From NCBI GenBank assembly GCA_018711815.1, contig DVHU01000031.1, forward strand, positions 1 through 64,000: a DNA stretch of 64,000 nucleotides. The letters run 5' to 3'. Both the position numbers and the translations under genes were made by a program. Source of the DNA: Candidatus Egerieimonas intestinavium (GTDB taxonomy: Bacteria; Bacillota; Clostridia; Lachnospirales; Lachnospiraceae). Below, piece after piece: positions 1 to 7,995 of the stretch. The stretch's first letter is position 1, and the number at the start of each line of letters is the position of its first letter. The notes beneath the pieces were generated by a model that made no database searches, had not been told where the DNA came from, and saw nothing but the letters and a program-made list of their open reading frames with translations.

Positions 1-318
1 GAGCGAATGTATGAGTACGCGGAAGGGGAGCTCTTATCCCAGTTTTCCATCGACACGGACAACCAGGCTTATCTGGGCTTCTGGCACAACTATGGGGACT
101 TCCCTTCGGAGGAGGATTTCTCCTTTACCTGGGTAGAGGGGAAGTGGGAGTATCAGGAAGTAGGCATGCGCTCCCGAAAGAACTTTATTCTGCGTTTTAC
201 GCCCACGGACACGGGGATGACCATACAGGTGACCTGTGCGGATGGGAACTATTTTGATTGGAAGTCAGCCCAGCCGGCAGCGCAGTGGAGCAACCTGGAA
301 TACCAGAGAGTCCAGTAG
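1..318 (+). CDS. C-terminal part of an unrecognised protein (cut by window start)
   Basis: The frame is open from the first base and ends at TAG 316-318, so this is the last ~105 residues of a gene starting upstream. I do not recognise the family. The residues are rich in aromatic and acidic amino acids (motifs such as YLGFWHNYGDFPSEEDF), with no membrane segment, which suggests a beta-rich soluble or exported domain. A strong terminator follows within 25 bases, so it is the last gene of its transcript. The first internal ATG (7) is probably not the true start. Confidence 0.6.
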   Translation, partial: ERMYEYAEGELLSQFSIDTDNQAYLGFWHNYGDFPSEEDFSFTWVEGKWEYQEVGMRSRKNFILRFTPTDTGMTIQVTCADGNYFDWKSAQPAAQWSNLEYQRVQ

Positions 319-341
319 GTGCGAAAGCACAGCAGTTTTTG

Positions 342-404
342 GCCGGGGGCTGCGGCAATTAGCGAGATCAAGTTATCGTGTGATGCCGCAGCCCCCGGCT
401 TTTT
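342..404 (+). terminator. Intrinsic terminator
   Basis: A perfect 16-bp stem (342-357 with 384-399, GCCGGGGGCTGCGGCA and its complement) is followed by TTTTTC. It ends the transcript of the partial upstream gene. The GGGCTGC core recurs in other intergenic hairpins of this window. Confidence 0.9.
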
Positions 405-475
405 CATGGGCTCTCCCGCAAATGTGCAAAATGTGAAGAAAGTTTGAATTTCGATTTAAGTTTTGGGAAAGGGAC

Positions 476-504
476 TTTACCCGTCAGAAAATCAGTGTTA
501 CAAT
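476..504 (+). promoter_or_regulatory. SigA-type promoter of the L,D-transpeptidase gene
   Basis: TTTACC (476-481), 17-base spacer, TACAAT (499-504). The ATG at 562 lies about 50 bases downstream of the expected start of transcription. Confidence 0.6.
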
Positions 505-561
505 ACATCATGAGCACTTTACAGGATAAAGAGCAAGAGGATTTGGATTAGAGGATTAAAA

Positions 562-1998
562 ATGAGTCATAAGAGTCAGGGCAAGACAAAAACGAAAAAA
601 ATTGTACTGTTGGTACTTCTGGGGTATCTGCTGATTATGCTGGTGGGATATCTGGGAGTATCCTTTTATTTTTCCCGGCATTTCTACAGCGGTTCCACCA
701 TCAACGGGCTGGACTGCAGCGGGATGACGGTGGAGCAGGTGAAGGCTGAGATCGAGGAGAGTATCGGCAGTTATGTGCTGAATATCGAGGAAATCGACGG
801 AAAGGTGGAAAAGATGACGGCCCAGGAGCTGGGCCTCACCTACGTGGACGACGGCGGTGTGGACCGGTTAAAGGAGCAGCAGAGCGGTTTTAAGTGGCTG
901 GCCTCCTTCTTCACGGACAAAACCTACGAGATGACCACCAAGACCTCCTACAGTGAGGAAGTGGTGGAGCACCTGATGGACAACCTAAGCTGTTTCCAGG
1001 AGTCCAATATTGTGGAGCCGGTGGACGCTCACATCGAAGATTCTGCGGACGGCTATGTGATTGTGCCCGAGGTGGAGGGAAATACCCTGGATCGGGAGAA
1101 AACCCTCAAGGCCATCGAGGATGCGGTGGGCACCGGAAAAACCACCATCAATCTGGAGGAGCTGGGATGCTATGTGAAGCCGGAGGTTACCAGCGAGGAT
1201 CCGGAGCTTCTGGCCCAGCTGGAGAGCCTGAACAAGATGACCCAGGCGGACGTTTACTTTGATTTCGGGGACGACCGCATCGAGAAGGTAGACAGGACAG
1301 TGATCAAGAACTGGCTGGTGCAGGAGGGCAACACCTACCGCCTGGATGAGAATAAGGTGGCCGAGTTCGTGAAGACCCTGAGCAACAAGTATGACACCTA
1401 CGCTCTGCCCCATGAGTTCAAGACCCACAGCGGAAAGACCATTACGCTGAATAACGGGGAGAATGTGGGCGTATATACAGGCGACTATCGGGGGGACTAC
1501 GGCTGGTGTCTGGACAATGACAAGACCCAGGCGGCCCTGATTGAGGCGGTCAACCAGGGGGCCACCGGAGAGATTCAGCCGGTATGGCTCTACGAGGCCA
1601 AGAACCTGGGTGTGGACGATATCGGCGGCACCTACGTGGAGGTATCCATTGAGGAGCAGACCATGTGGTGCTATCAGGATTATGAGCTGGTGGTGGAGAC
1701 CCCGGTGACCACGGGTAATCCCAACACGGGCCACGCCACCTCCCAGGGAGGAATCTGGAGCATCGACACCAAGGCCACGGACTGGTATCTGGAAGGACCG
1801 GGTTATCGAACCAAGGTAAAGTACTGGATGCCCTTCGATTCTCCCAACGATGTGGGAATCCATGACCTGTCCAGAAGCGCTTATGGCGGGGACGTGTACC
1901 TGACCGCAGGCTCTCACGGCTGCGTGAACACACCGGAGGCCGCGGCCAAGAAAATCTTCGATATCGTGGAAGTGGGAACGGCGGTTGTCGTATATTAA
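562..1998 (+). CDS. L,D-transpeptidase (YkuD family) with PG-binding domains
   Basis: Membrane-anchored enzyme expected to make 3-3 (or alternative) cross-links in peptidoglycan outside the membrane. A lysine-rich N-terminus and one hydrophobic segment (about residues 14-37) act as signal anchor. The middle (about 50-330) resembles the PG_binding_4 repeats that precede YkuD domains in Clostridia. The C-terminal YkuD domain carries the catalytic signature H434 ... S451-H-G-C454-V-N, with Cys454 as the expected nucleophile. Length 478 aa is normal for the two-PG-binding form. It precedes ddl and murF, which supports a cell-wall role. It is separated from ddl by a weak hairpin, so some read-through is possible. 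Confidence 0.93.
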   Translation: MSHKSQGKTKTKKIVLLVLLGYLLIMLVGYLGVSFYFSRHFYSGSTINGLDCSGMTVEQVKAEIEESIGSYVLNIEEIDGKVEKMTAQELGLTYVDDGGVDRLKEQQSGFKWLASFFTDKTYEMTTKTSYSEEVVEHLMDNLSCFQESNIVEPVDAHIEDSADGYVIVPEVEGNTLDREKTLKAIEDAVGTGKTTINLEELGCYVKPEVTSEDPELLAQLESLNKMTQADVYFDFGDDRIEKVDRTVIKNWLVQEGNTYRLDENKVAEFVKTLSNKYDTYALPHEFKTHSGKTITLNNGENVGVYTGDYRGDYGWCLDNDKTQAALIEAVNQGATGEIQPVWLYEAKNLGVDDIGGTYVEVSIEEQTMWCYQDYELVVETPVTTGNPNTGHATSQGGIWSIDTKATDWYLEGPGYRTKVKYWMPFDSPNDVGIHDLSRSAYGGDVYLTAGSHGCVNTPEAAAKKIFDIVEVGTAVVVY

Positions 1999-2004
1999 TA
2001 AAAA

Positions 2005-2056
2005 AAGAGCTGCTGCGGCGGGCAGATGGGAAAATCTGGTTCCTGCGGCAGCTCTT
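2005..2056 (+). terminator. Stem-loop between the L,D-transpeptidase gene and ddl
   Basis: A 14-bp stem with wobble pairs (2005-2018 with 2043-2056), followed by CTTAATAATAA rather than a clear T-run. It is at best a partial terminator and may let transcription continue into ddl. Confidence 0.55.
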
Positions 2057-2078
2057 CTTAATAATAAGGAGAGAGAAA

Positions 2079-3110
2079 ATGAAAATTGTAGTATTAGCGG
2101 GAGGAACCAGCACGGAGCGGGAGGTTTCCATTTCTTCAGGAACTAAGGTCTGCCAGGCGCTGCAGGAGAAGGGCCATCAGGCGATCCTGGTGGATGTATT
2201 CTGCGGAAGAGCGGAGGCTCAGGCGGAGACAGCCTTTGAAGAGCTGGGGAATGTGCAGGAGGCCGCCGCGTACATGGCAGCCTATAACCATAAGATAGAG
2301 GAGATGAAGAACAGCCGGAAGGAGTTTTTCGGGCCCATGGTGCTGGAGCTGTGCCGGGCGGCAGACGTGGTGTTTTTGGCCCTCCACGGGGAGAACGGGG
2401 AGAATGGCAAGGTGCAGGCCTGCTTCGACCTGCTGGGAATCCCTTACACCGGAGCGGGCCACTTCAGCAGCGCCATCGCCATGGATAAGGGGATGACTAA
2501 GACAGTGCTGACGGCCAGCGGCGTTCCCATGCCCAAGGGCGTCCTCCTGAAAAGGAAAGAGGGGCTTCGGGAGCTCTCAGAGCTTCAGATGGAGCTGCCG
2601 GTGGTGGTAAAGACCTGCTGCGGAGGCTCCAGCGTGGGCGTATACATCACCCGCACGGAGGAGGAATACAAAAAAGCCCTCAAGGAGGCTTTTGATCTGG
2701 AGGAGAAGGTTCTGGTGGAGGAGTATATTTCCGGCCGGGAATTTTCCGTGGGCGTGGTGGCCGGGGAGGCTTACCCGGTCATCGAGATCGCTCCCAAGGA
2801 AGGCTTTTACGATTACAAAAATAAGTATCAGCCCGGAGCCACGGTGGAGACCTGCCCGGCTGACCTGACTCAGGAGCAGACCAGAGAAATGCAGGAATAT
2901 GCCTGCCGGGGATGCCAGGCCCTGGGAATTTCCAGCTACGCCAGGCTGGATTTCCTCATGCGGGAGGACGGGAGAATGTACTGCCTGGAGGCCAACACTC
3001 TGCCGGGCATGACTCCCACAAGCCTGCTGCCCCAGGAGGCCCAGGCTCTGGGAATCGATTATCCCAGTCTCTGTGAGCGGTTAATTCAGGTATCATTACA
3101 GGAGCGTTGA
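2079..3110 (+). CDS. ddl: D-alanine--D-alanine ligase
   Basis: Joins two D-alanines with ATP to form the dipeptide that MurF adds to the peptidoglycan precursor. It is an ATP-grasp enzyme of 343 aa, the usual length. Visible signatures are the N-terminal GGTSTEREVS loop, LALHGENGENG, the central glycine/serine-rich loop CCGGSSVGVY, and the C-terminal metal-binding stretch RLDFLMRED...LEANTLPGMT. The start ATG has AAGGAGAG upstream. Its stop TGA (3108-3110) lies just before murF, so the two substrate-linked steps are co-transcribed. Confidence 0.96.
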   Translation: MKIVVLAGGTSTEREVSISSGTKVCQALQEKGHQAILVDVFCGRAEAQAETAFEELGNVQEAAAYMAAYNHKIEEMKNSRKEFFGPMVLELCRAADVVFLALHGENGENGKVQACFDLLGIPYTGAGHFSSAIAMDKGMTKTVLTASGVPMPKGVLLKRKEGLRELSELQMELPVVVKTCCGGSSVGVYITRTEEEYKKALKEAFDLEEKVLVEEYISGREFSVGVVAGEAYPVIEIAPKEGFYDYKNKYQPGATVETCPADLTQEQTREMQEYACRGCQALGISSYARLDFLMREDGRMYCLEANTLPGMTPTSLLPQEAQALGIDYPSLCERLIQVSLQER

Positions 3111-3112
3111 TA

Positions 3113-4495
3113 ATGATGAAAAATATGACATTAGAAGGGATGGCCGGGGCCTGCCGGGGAATTTACCGGGGGGCCGAGGACCTGAAGGACCGGGAGGTCA
3201 CAGCCATAACCACGGACAGCCGGACGGTGGAGCCGGGCTGCCTTTTTGTGCCCATCGTGGGCGCCAGGGCGGACGGACATGATTTCATCCCCCAGGTGAT
3301 GGAGAAGGGGGCTCTCTGTACCTTGAGCGAGCGGGATCTGGGGGAGCAGAGCTTTCCCTATATTCAGGTGCAATCCTCCCTGCAGGCGGTGAAGGATCTG
3401 GCCGAGTACTATCTGAGCCAGCTGGGGATTCCGGTGGTGGGAATCACCGGCAGCGTGGGCAAGACCAGCACCAAGGAGATGATCGCCGCCATCCTGGCCC
3501 GGAAATATCAGGTGCTGAAAACCCAGGGGAATTTTAATAACGAGCTGGGGCTGCCCCTGACGGTGTTCCGGCTGCGCCAGAAGGATCAGATGGCGGTGCT
3601 GGAGATGGGGATCAGCGACTTTGGGGAGATGAGCCGCCTGGCCAAGGTGGCCCGGCCGGATACCTGCGTAATCACAAACATTGGCTGGTGCCACCTGGAA
3701 AATCTAAAGGACAGGGACGGGATTTTTAAGGCCAAGACGGAGATGTTTGCTTTCCTGAAGCCCGGCGGGCGGGCGGTGCTCAACGGAGACGACGACAAGC
3801 TTTGCCAGGTGGAGCAGGTGCAGGGGGAAAGGCCTCTGTTTTTTGGACTGGAGGAGAAAAATGACCTCTGGGCGGATCAGATTGAGAGCCTGGGATTAAA
3901 GGGAACCCTCTGCCGGATTCATACCCGGGAGGGAAGCTTTTCTGTGCGGATTCCCATGCCGGGCCGCCATATGGTGTATAATGCCCTGGCCGGCACTGGG
4001 GTGGGCCTTCTGTACGGCCTGAATCTTCAGGAAATTAAGGAAGGAATTGAGAGCCTGCAGCCGGTCAGCGGGAGATTCCGCATAGTAGAGACCGGCAAAT
4101 ATACGGTGGTGGACGACTGCTACAATGCTAATCCCGTTTCCATGAAGGCCTCCCTGGATGTGCTCAAAGATGGCCTGGGCCGCCGGGTAGCCATCCTGGG
4201 GGATATGGGCGAGCTGGGGGAAAATGAGGCCCAGCTTCACGCTCAGGTGGGCGCCCACGGAGCCAAAGCCGGCATAGACGCTATGATCTGCGTGGGGCCC
4301 CTCTGCCGTCATATGGCTCAGGCGGCCCGGGAGGAAAACCCAGATCTGACCGTGATTTCCCTGGAAAACCGGGAGGAGCTCCTAAGGCAGCTGCCGCAGC
4401 TGGTGCGGGAGGGTGATACCATTCTGGTGAAGGCCTCTCACTTCATGGGCTTTGAGCGTGTGGTGAAGGCTCTGGAGCAGCTGGCCCGGGGGTAA
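3113..4495 (+). CDS. murF: UDP-N-acetylmuramoyl-tripeptide--D-Ala-D-Ala ligase
   Basis: Cytoplasmic Mur ligase that adds D-Ala-D-Ala to UDP-MurNAc-tripeptide using ATP. The P-loop GITGSVGKTSTKEM lies near residues 108-121. The Mur ligase middle domain follows, and the C-terminal domain has VDDCYNANPVSMKASL. The open frame begins at a TTG (3107), but ATG 3113 sits 8 bases after GGAG (3101-3104), so I prefer it (460 aa). It follows ddl within a few bases. Confidence 0.95.
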   Translation: MMKNMTLEGMAGACRGIYRGAEDLKDREVTAITTDSRTVEPGCLFVPIVGARADGHDFIPQVMEKGALCTLSERDLGEQSFPYIQVQSSLQAVKDLAEYYLSQLGIPVVGITGSVGKTSTKEMIAAILARKYQVLKTQGNFNNELGLPLTVFRLRQKDQMAVLEMGISDFGEMSRLAKVARPDTCVITNIGWCHLENLKDRDGIFKAKTEMFAFLKPGGRAVLNGDDDKLCQVEQVQGERPLFFGLEEKNDLWADQIESLGLKGTLCRIHTREGSFSVRIPMPGRHMVYNALAGTGVGLLYGLNLQEIKEGIESLQPVSGRFRIVETGKYTVVDDCYNANPVSMKASLDVLKDGLGRRVAILGDMGELGENEAQLHAQVGAHGAKAGIDAMICVGPLCRHMAQAAREENPDLTVISLENREELLRQLPQLVREGDTILVKASHFMGFERVVKALEQLARG

Positions 4496-4534
4496 GTCCC
4501 CCCAAAGACACTCTGGCGCCCGTAGCCCCCGGGA

Positions 4535-4556
4535 TCCCGCTGCAAATGCAGCGGGA
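4535..4556 (+). other. Stem-loop downstream of murF, without T-run
   Basis: A perfect short hairpin, TCCCGCTGC paired with GCAGCGGGA around a 4-base loop, 40 bases after the murF stop. There is no T-tract, so it may be a transcript 3' end processed to this stem rather than a true intrinsic terminator. Confidence 0.4.
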
Positions 4557-4607
4557 CAGTGGCAGGCTGAACGGTTACAATTTTGTACTCCATTAGGAAA
4601 TTGACAG

Positions 4608-4636
4608 TTGAAATGTCAGAAAAAAAGGATTATACT
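4608..4636 (+). promoter_or_regulatory. SigA-type promoter of the thiamine operon
   Basis: TTGAAA (4608-4613), 17-base spacer, TATACT (4631-4636). It lies about 80 bases upstream of the TPP riboswitch and would give a leader of over 450 bases before thiW. Confidence 0.6.
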
Positions 4637-4717
4637 AAGTTTTAGCAGGAATAGCCTGCATACCCGACGGCTTTTACAGCGAAAAGGCCGAAGGGAAAGA
4701 TAAAAATTTCATCATCG

Positions 4718-4808
4718 AGACCGGGGAGCTGACCGTCAGTCGGCTGAGAGGAAGCTAAGTCGCTTCGACCCGCAACCTGATTTGGATAATGCCAACGTAG
4801 GGAGTGAT
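4718..4808 (+). ncRNA. TPP riboswitch (THI element)
   Basis: The two conserved TPP-binding parts are present: GGGGAGCTGACCG...CGGCTGAGAGG (pyrimidine-sensing side) and ACCTGATTTGGATAATGCCA followed by ACGTAGGGAG (pyrophosphate-sensing side). Known TPP riboswitches lower expression of thiamine genes when TPP is plentiful. It is followed directly by a terminator and then by thiW-thiM-thiE-thiD-thiC, which supports this role. Confidence 0.95.
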
Positions 4809-4818
4809 ACCGAACCAT

Positions 4819-4859
4819 AAGTGAGAGATATCCTGGCATATTTCTCACTTTTTCTTTTC
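4819..4859 (+). terminator. Riboswitch expression-platform terminator
   Basis: AAGTGAGA-ATA pairs with TAT-TCTCACTT (4819-4830 with 4839-4850), followed by TTTTTCTTTT. Its position right after the aptamer marks it as the TPP-controlled attenuator. Confidence 0.85.
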
Positions 4860-4887
4860 CGGGGAGCCGGGAAAGAGGTGATTTAGG

Positions 4888-4923
4888 GGGCTGTCGCATT
4901 GGCTGATGCGACAGCCCTTTTTT
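4888..4923 (+). terminator. Second terminator in the thiW leader
   Basis: A perfect 12-bp stem, GGGCTGTCGCAT with ATGCGACAGCCC (4888-4899 / 4906-4917), followed by TTTTTTG. It lies between the riboswitch attenuator and thiW and is not obviously controlled by the aptamer. Confidence 0.8.
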
Positions 4924-4975
4924 GTTTTAGCAGGAAATTCCTCTGAATTTCCCACTAGAATAAAAAGCCCTCCGG

Positions 4976-5059
4976 GCAGGAGTGAACTGCGGCAGCGAGG
5001 AGTTATGTCGCTAAAGCGACCCGCCGCAGGCGGAGAATCCTGCAAAGCAGAATTCTTTT
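4976..5059 (+). other. Structured leader before thiW, ending in a third terminator-like hairpin
   Basis: Nested complementary pairs are visible: GCAGGA (4976) with TCCTGC (5038), CTGCGGC (4987) with GCCGCAG (5023), and GTCGCT (5007) with AGCGAC (5015). The last strand can instead pair locally, GAATCCTGC (5035) with GCAGAATTC (5047), one mismatch, followed by TTTTT. This mutually exclusive layout resembles an attenuator, but it could also be a remnant of an inserted repeat. Confidence 0.4.
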
Positions 5060-5110
5060 TACGTATGGGTAAGGCGGTGATCAGGCTGGTCTCAGGAAAG
5101 GAGAATGAAA

Positions 5111-5623
5111 ATGAGACAGAAGGATGGAACGAGAAAATTAGCCCTGGCTGGGGTGCTGACGGCTCTGGCGGTGGTGGGGAGCCTCATAAGCTTTCCCGTG
5201 GCGGGCAGCAAATGCGCCCCGGTACAGCATATGGTGAACATCCTGGCGGCGGTGACCCTGGGGCCCCTGTGGGGGACGGGAATCGCCTTCTGCGCCAGTT
5301 TGCTGCGGGTGCTCATGGGCCTGGGAAGCCTGATGGCCTTCCCGGGCAGCATGGTGGGGGCTCTCTGCTGCGGAGTGATGTACAGAAGCTTTAGAAGTCT
5401 GGGAGCCACCTGCGCGGCTGAGGCCCTGGGTACAAGCTTTTTAGGGGGACTGGCGGCCTATCCGGTGGCCAAGTTCTTGATGGGAGCAGAGCCTGCGGGT
5501 CTGTTCATCTATGTGATTCCCTTCATGATTTCCACGGTGGCCGGCAGTATACTGGCCTATGCTCTGGTGAGGGTGCTGGAGCACAGCGGCGCCATTCAGC
5601 AGCTGGGAGGGGCCCACAGATGA
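5111..5623 (+). CDS. thiW: ThiW, S-component of an ECF transporter for thiamine precursor
   Basis: Small integral membrane protein (170 aa) of the ThiW family, thought to be the substrate-binding S subunit for the thiazole precursor, working with a shared ECF module not present here. About five hydrophobic segments are visible, with typical glycine-rich turns such as GSLMAFPGSMVGALCCG. ATG 5111 is preferred over ATG 5105 because AAAGGAGA ends directly before 5105, leaving no spacer. It is the first gene after the TPP riboswitch and overlaps thiM by 4 bases, so transport and phosphorylation of thiazole are coupled. Confidence 0.9.
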   Translation: MRQKDGTRKLALAGVLTALAVVGSLISFPVAGSKCAPVQHMVNILAAVTLGPLWGTGIAFCASLLRVLMGLGSLMAFPGSMVGALCCGVMYRSFRSLGATCAAEALGTSFLGGLAAYPVAKFLMGAEPAGLFIYVIPFMISTVAGSILAYALVRVLEHSGAIQQLGGAHR

Positions 5624-6480
5624 GCAGCCCGGAGAAATTGACAGAAGCCCTCCGAAGGGTGAGGGAGCGCTCCCCCAGAATCCACTGCCTGACCAACCCG
5701 GTCACCATGCAGGATGTGGCGAATCTGCTGCTGGCTGCCGGAGGGAGCGCTATCATGGCCCAGGATGTCCGGGAGGTGCAGGAGATCGTCAGCCAATGCC
5801 AGGGACTTCTCCTGAATACCGGGGTGCCGGATGAGGAAAAGCTGAAGGTCTGGATTCTGGCAGGGCAGAGGGCCAACCAGCTGGGTCTTCCGGTGGTTCT
5901 GGATCCGGTGGGGGCAGGAGCCAGCCGCTTCCGCCGGGAGGCTCTTCGCAGCCTTCTGAGCCGGGTGAGGGTGTCGGTGATCCGCTGCAACCAGGGGGAA
6001 GCCGCGGCCCTGCTGGAGGAGGCCCCCCAGGGGGGAGAGGAGGCCTGGAAGCTGCACAGCGAAAAGAGAGGGCTAAAGCCCTCCGGGGTGGAGAGCGGAC
6101 TTCGCCTGGCCGGGGACGGCCAGCGGAGGCTGGCGGAAGCTCTGGCCCGGAGGTACGGCTGCACAGCTCTGGTCAGCGGGGAGACAGATCTGGTGTCCGA
6201 CGGGAAGCAGTGGGCGCGGCTCCAGGGCGGAGACGGGCGGACGGCCAAGATCACCGGCAGCGGCTGTATGCTGTCGGCCCTCTGCGCTCTGCTCTGCGGG
6301 GCGGGACTCGCCCCTTACGAGGCAGCCTGCGGGGCGGGATGTCTCTGGAAGGAGGGCGCCCGGCTGGCAGGACTTTGGGCGGGAGAAAATAGCATGAAGC
6401 TGGGAGCCTTTCACACGGGACTCTTTGACGCGGTGGGTCAGCTGTGCTGGGAAAAGATAACCGAGGAGGTACAAGAATGA
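5620..6480 (+). CDS. thiM: Hydroxyethylthiazole kinase
   Basis: Phosphorylates 4-methyl-5-(2-hydroxyethyl)thiazole, a salvage step feeding ThiE. It is a ribokinase-fold enzyme with the family's early motif HCLTNPVTMQDVAN, GGSAIMAQD, VVLDPVGAGAS, VIRCNQGEAAAL, and the anion-hole motif KITGSGCMLSAL near residues 208-219. It is 286 aa, slightly longer than usual because of a charged stretch around residues 128-165. It overlaps thiW and thiE by ATGA at both ends. Confidence 0.95.
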   Translation: MSSPEKLTEALRRVRERSPRIHCLTNPVTMQDVANLLLAAGGSAIMAQDVREVQEIVSQCQGLLLNTGVPDEEKLKVWILAGQRANQLGLPVVLDPVGAGASRFRREALRSLLSRVRVSVIRCNQGEAAALLEEAPQGGEEAWKLHSEKRGLKPSGVESGLRLAGDGQRRLAEALARRYGCTALVSGETDLVSDGKQWARLQGGDGRTAKITGSGCMLSALCALLCGAGLAPYEAACGAGCLWKEGARLAGLWAGENSMKLGAFHTGLFDAVGQLCWEKITEEVQE

Positions 6481-7109
6481 AGCTTAACCGGGAAAAATTG
6501 AGACTTTACGCAGTGACCGACCGCAGCTGCCTTCCGCCGGGAAGAAGCCTCTCGGAGACGGTGGAGCAGGTGCTTCAGGCTGGCGTGGGCTGCGTTCAGC
6601 TGCGGGAAAAGCAGGCAGATATGGGATTTGTCCGGGAGGAGGCATACCGGCTGAAGGAGCTCTGCGACCGCTATGGAGCCCTCTTTATTATCAACGACTA
6701 TCCTCAGCTGGTGCTGGAGGTGGGAGCTTCCGGAGTTCACGTGGGCCAGGCGGATATGGCCATTGAGAGAGCCAGGGAAATGCTGGGAGATTCCTTCCTG
6801 ATCGGAGGCAGCGCCCACAGTGTGGCGGAGGCCCGAAAAGCTCAGGAGGCGGGGGCAGATTACATGGGCTGCGGCGCTGTGTTCGGCAGCGTCACCAAGC
6901 GGGATGCCGGACATTTGCCCCTGGAGGAGCTGGAGCGTATCTGCGGCGCTGTGTCTATTCCCGTGGTGGCCATCGGCGGCATCAACAGAGATAATATAGC
7001 CCGGCTCTCCGGGATGGGCCTTGCGGGAGCCGCGGTGGTGAGCGCACTCTTTGGGGCGGAGGATCCCCAAAGGGAAGCGGAAATCCTGCTGAACGAGATA
7101 AACGCTTAA
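6477..7109 (+). CDS. thiE: Thiamine phosphate synthase
   Basis: Couples HMP pyrophosphate with thiazole phosphate to give thiamine phosphate. It is a TIM-barrel protein of 210 aa with LYAVTDRSCL, VQLREKQAD, INDYPQLVLEVGASGVHVGQ, GCGAVFGSVTKRDAG and VVAIGGINRDN, all in the expected order. The longer open frame begins at 6444, but ATG 6477 overlaps the thiM stop (ATGA), has GGAGG upstream and gives the normal N-terminus. Confidence 0.95.
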   Translation: MKLNREKLRLYAVTDRSCLPPGRSLSETVEQVLQAGVGCVQLREKQADMGFVREEAYRLKELCDRYGALFIINDYPQLVLEVGASGVHVGQADMAIERAREMLGDSFLIGGSAHSVAEARKAQEAGADYMGCGAVFGSVTKRDAGHLPLEELERICGAVSIPVVAIGGINRDNIARLSGMGLAGAAVVSALFGAEDPQREAEILLNEINA

Positions 7110-7184
7110 GCAGGGGACAGCGGCAGATTGGGGGCACCACTTTCGGCCGCTATAGAAAATCGTGTTGTTTGAAAGGAGAAACAG

Positions 7185-7973
7185 ATGAAAACAGCATTGA
7201 CAATCGCCGGAAGTGATTCCAGCGGAGGCGCCGGCATCCAAGCGGACATTAAGACCATGACGGTTCACGGGGTGTACGCCATGAGCGCGGTAACGGCCCT
7301 GACGGCCCAAAATACCACGGGAGTGTGCGGGATTTTGGAGGTATCTCCGGAATTTTTGGCGCAGCAGCTGGACTGCATTTTCACGGATATTGTGCCGGAC
7401 GCAGTGAAAATCGGGATGATTTCCGGCGGGGAGTTAGTTAAAGTTACGGCGGAAAAGCTCAAGAAATATGGGGCCGGACATGTGGTGGTGGATCCGGTGA
7501 TGGCGGCCAGCAGCGGCGACAGCCTTGTGCGGCAGGAGACCGCCCGGATACTGCAGGAGGAGTTATTTCCCCTGGCGGAGCTGATTACCCCCAACATTCC
7601 GGAGACGGAAATCCTCACTGGTAGGCCGATCCGGAATCGGGAGGACATGGAGCAGGCGGCCTGCCAGCTGCAGCAGCGGTGGGGCTGCGCGGTGCTCTGC
7701 AAGGGGGGACATCGGAGCCGGGACGCCGATGATCTCCTGTACCTGCAGGGAGAAGCCCTGTGGATTCCCGGGGAGAGAATTGACAACCCCAATACCCACG
7801 GCACCGGCTGTACCTTATCCAGCGCCATAGCCAGCAATCTGGCTCTGGGCTGCTCCCTCTGGGAGGCGGTGTGCCGGGCCAAGAAATATTTGTCCGGGGC
7901 GTTAAAAGCCGGACTGGATTTGGGCAAGGGCTCAGGCCCTTTGAACCATGCGTTTGCCGTAAAAGGTATCTGA
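7185..7973 (+). CDS. thiD: Hydroxymethylpyrimidine (phosphate) kinase
   Basis: Phosphorylates HMP and HMP-P to HMP-PP, the pyrimidine partner for ThiE. It is a ribokinase-fold enzyme of 262 aa with [15 protein letters not shown] at the N-terminus, [37 protein letters not shown] and the catalytic region [23 protein letters not shown] precedes ATG 7185. It follows thiE after 75 bases in the same operon. Confidence 0.95.
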   Translation: MKTALTIAGSDSSGGAGIQADIKTMTVHGVYAMSAVTALTAQNTTGVCGILEVSPEFLAQQLDCIFTDIVPDAVKIGMISGGELVKVTAEKLKKYGAGHVVVDPVMAASSGDSLVRQETARILQEELFPLAELITPNIPETEILTGRPIRNREDMEQAACQLQQRWGCAVLCKGGHRSRDADDLLYLQGEALWIPGERIDNPNTHGTGCTLSSAIASNLALGCSLWEAVCRAKKYLSGALKAGLDLGKGSGPLNHAFAVKGI

Positions 7974-7995
7974 AAAAAGAGAGGAGAAAAGACAG

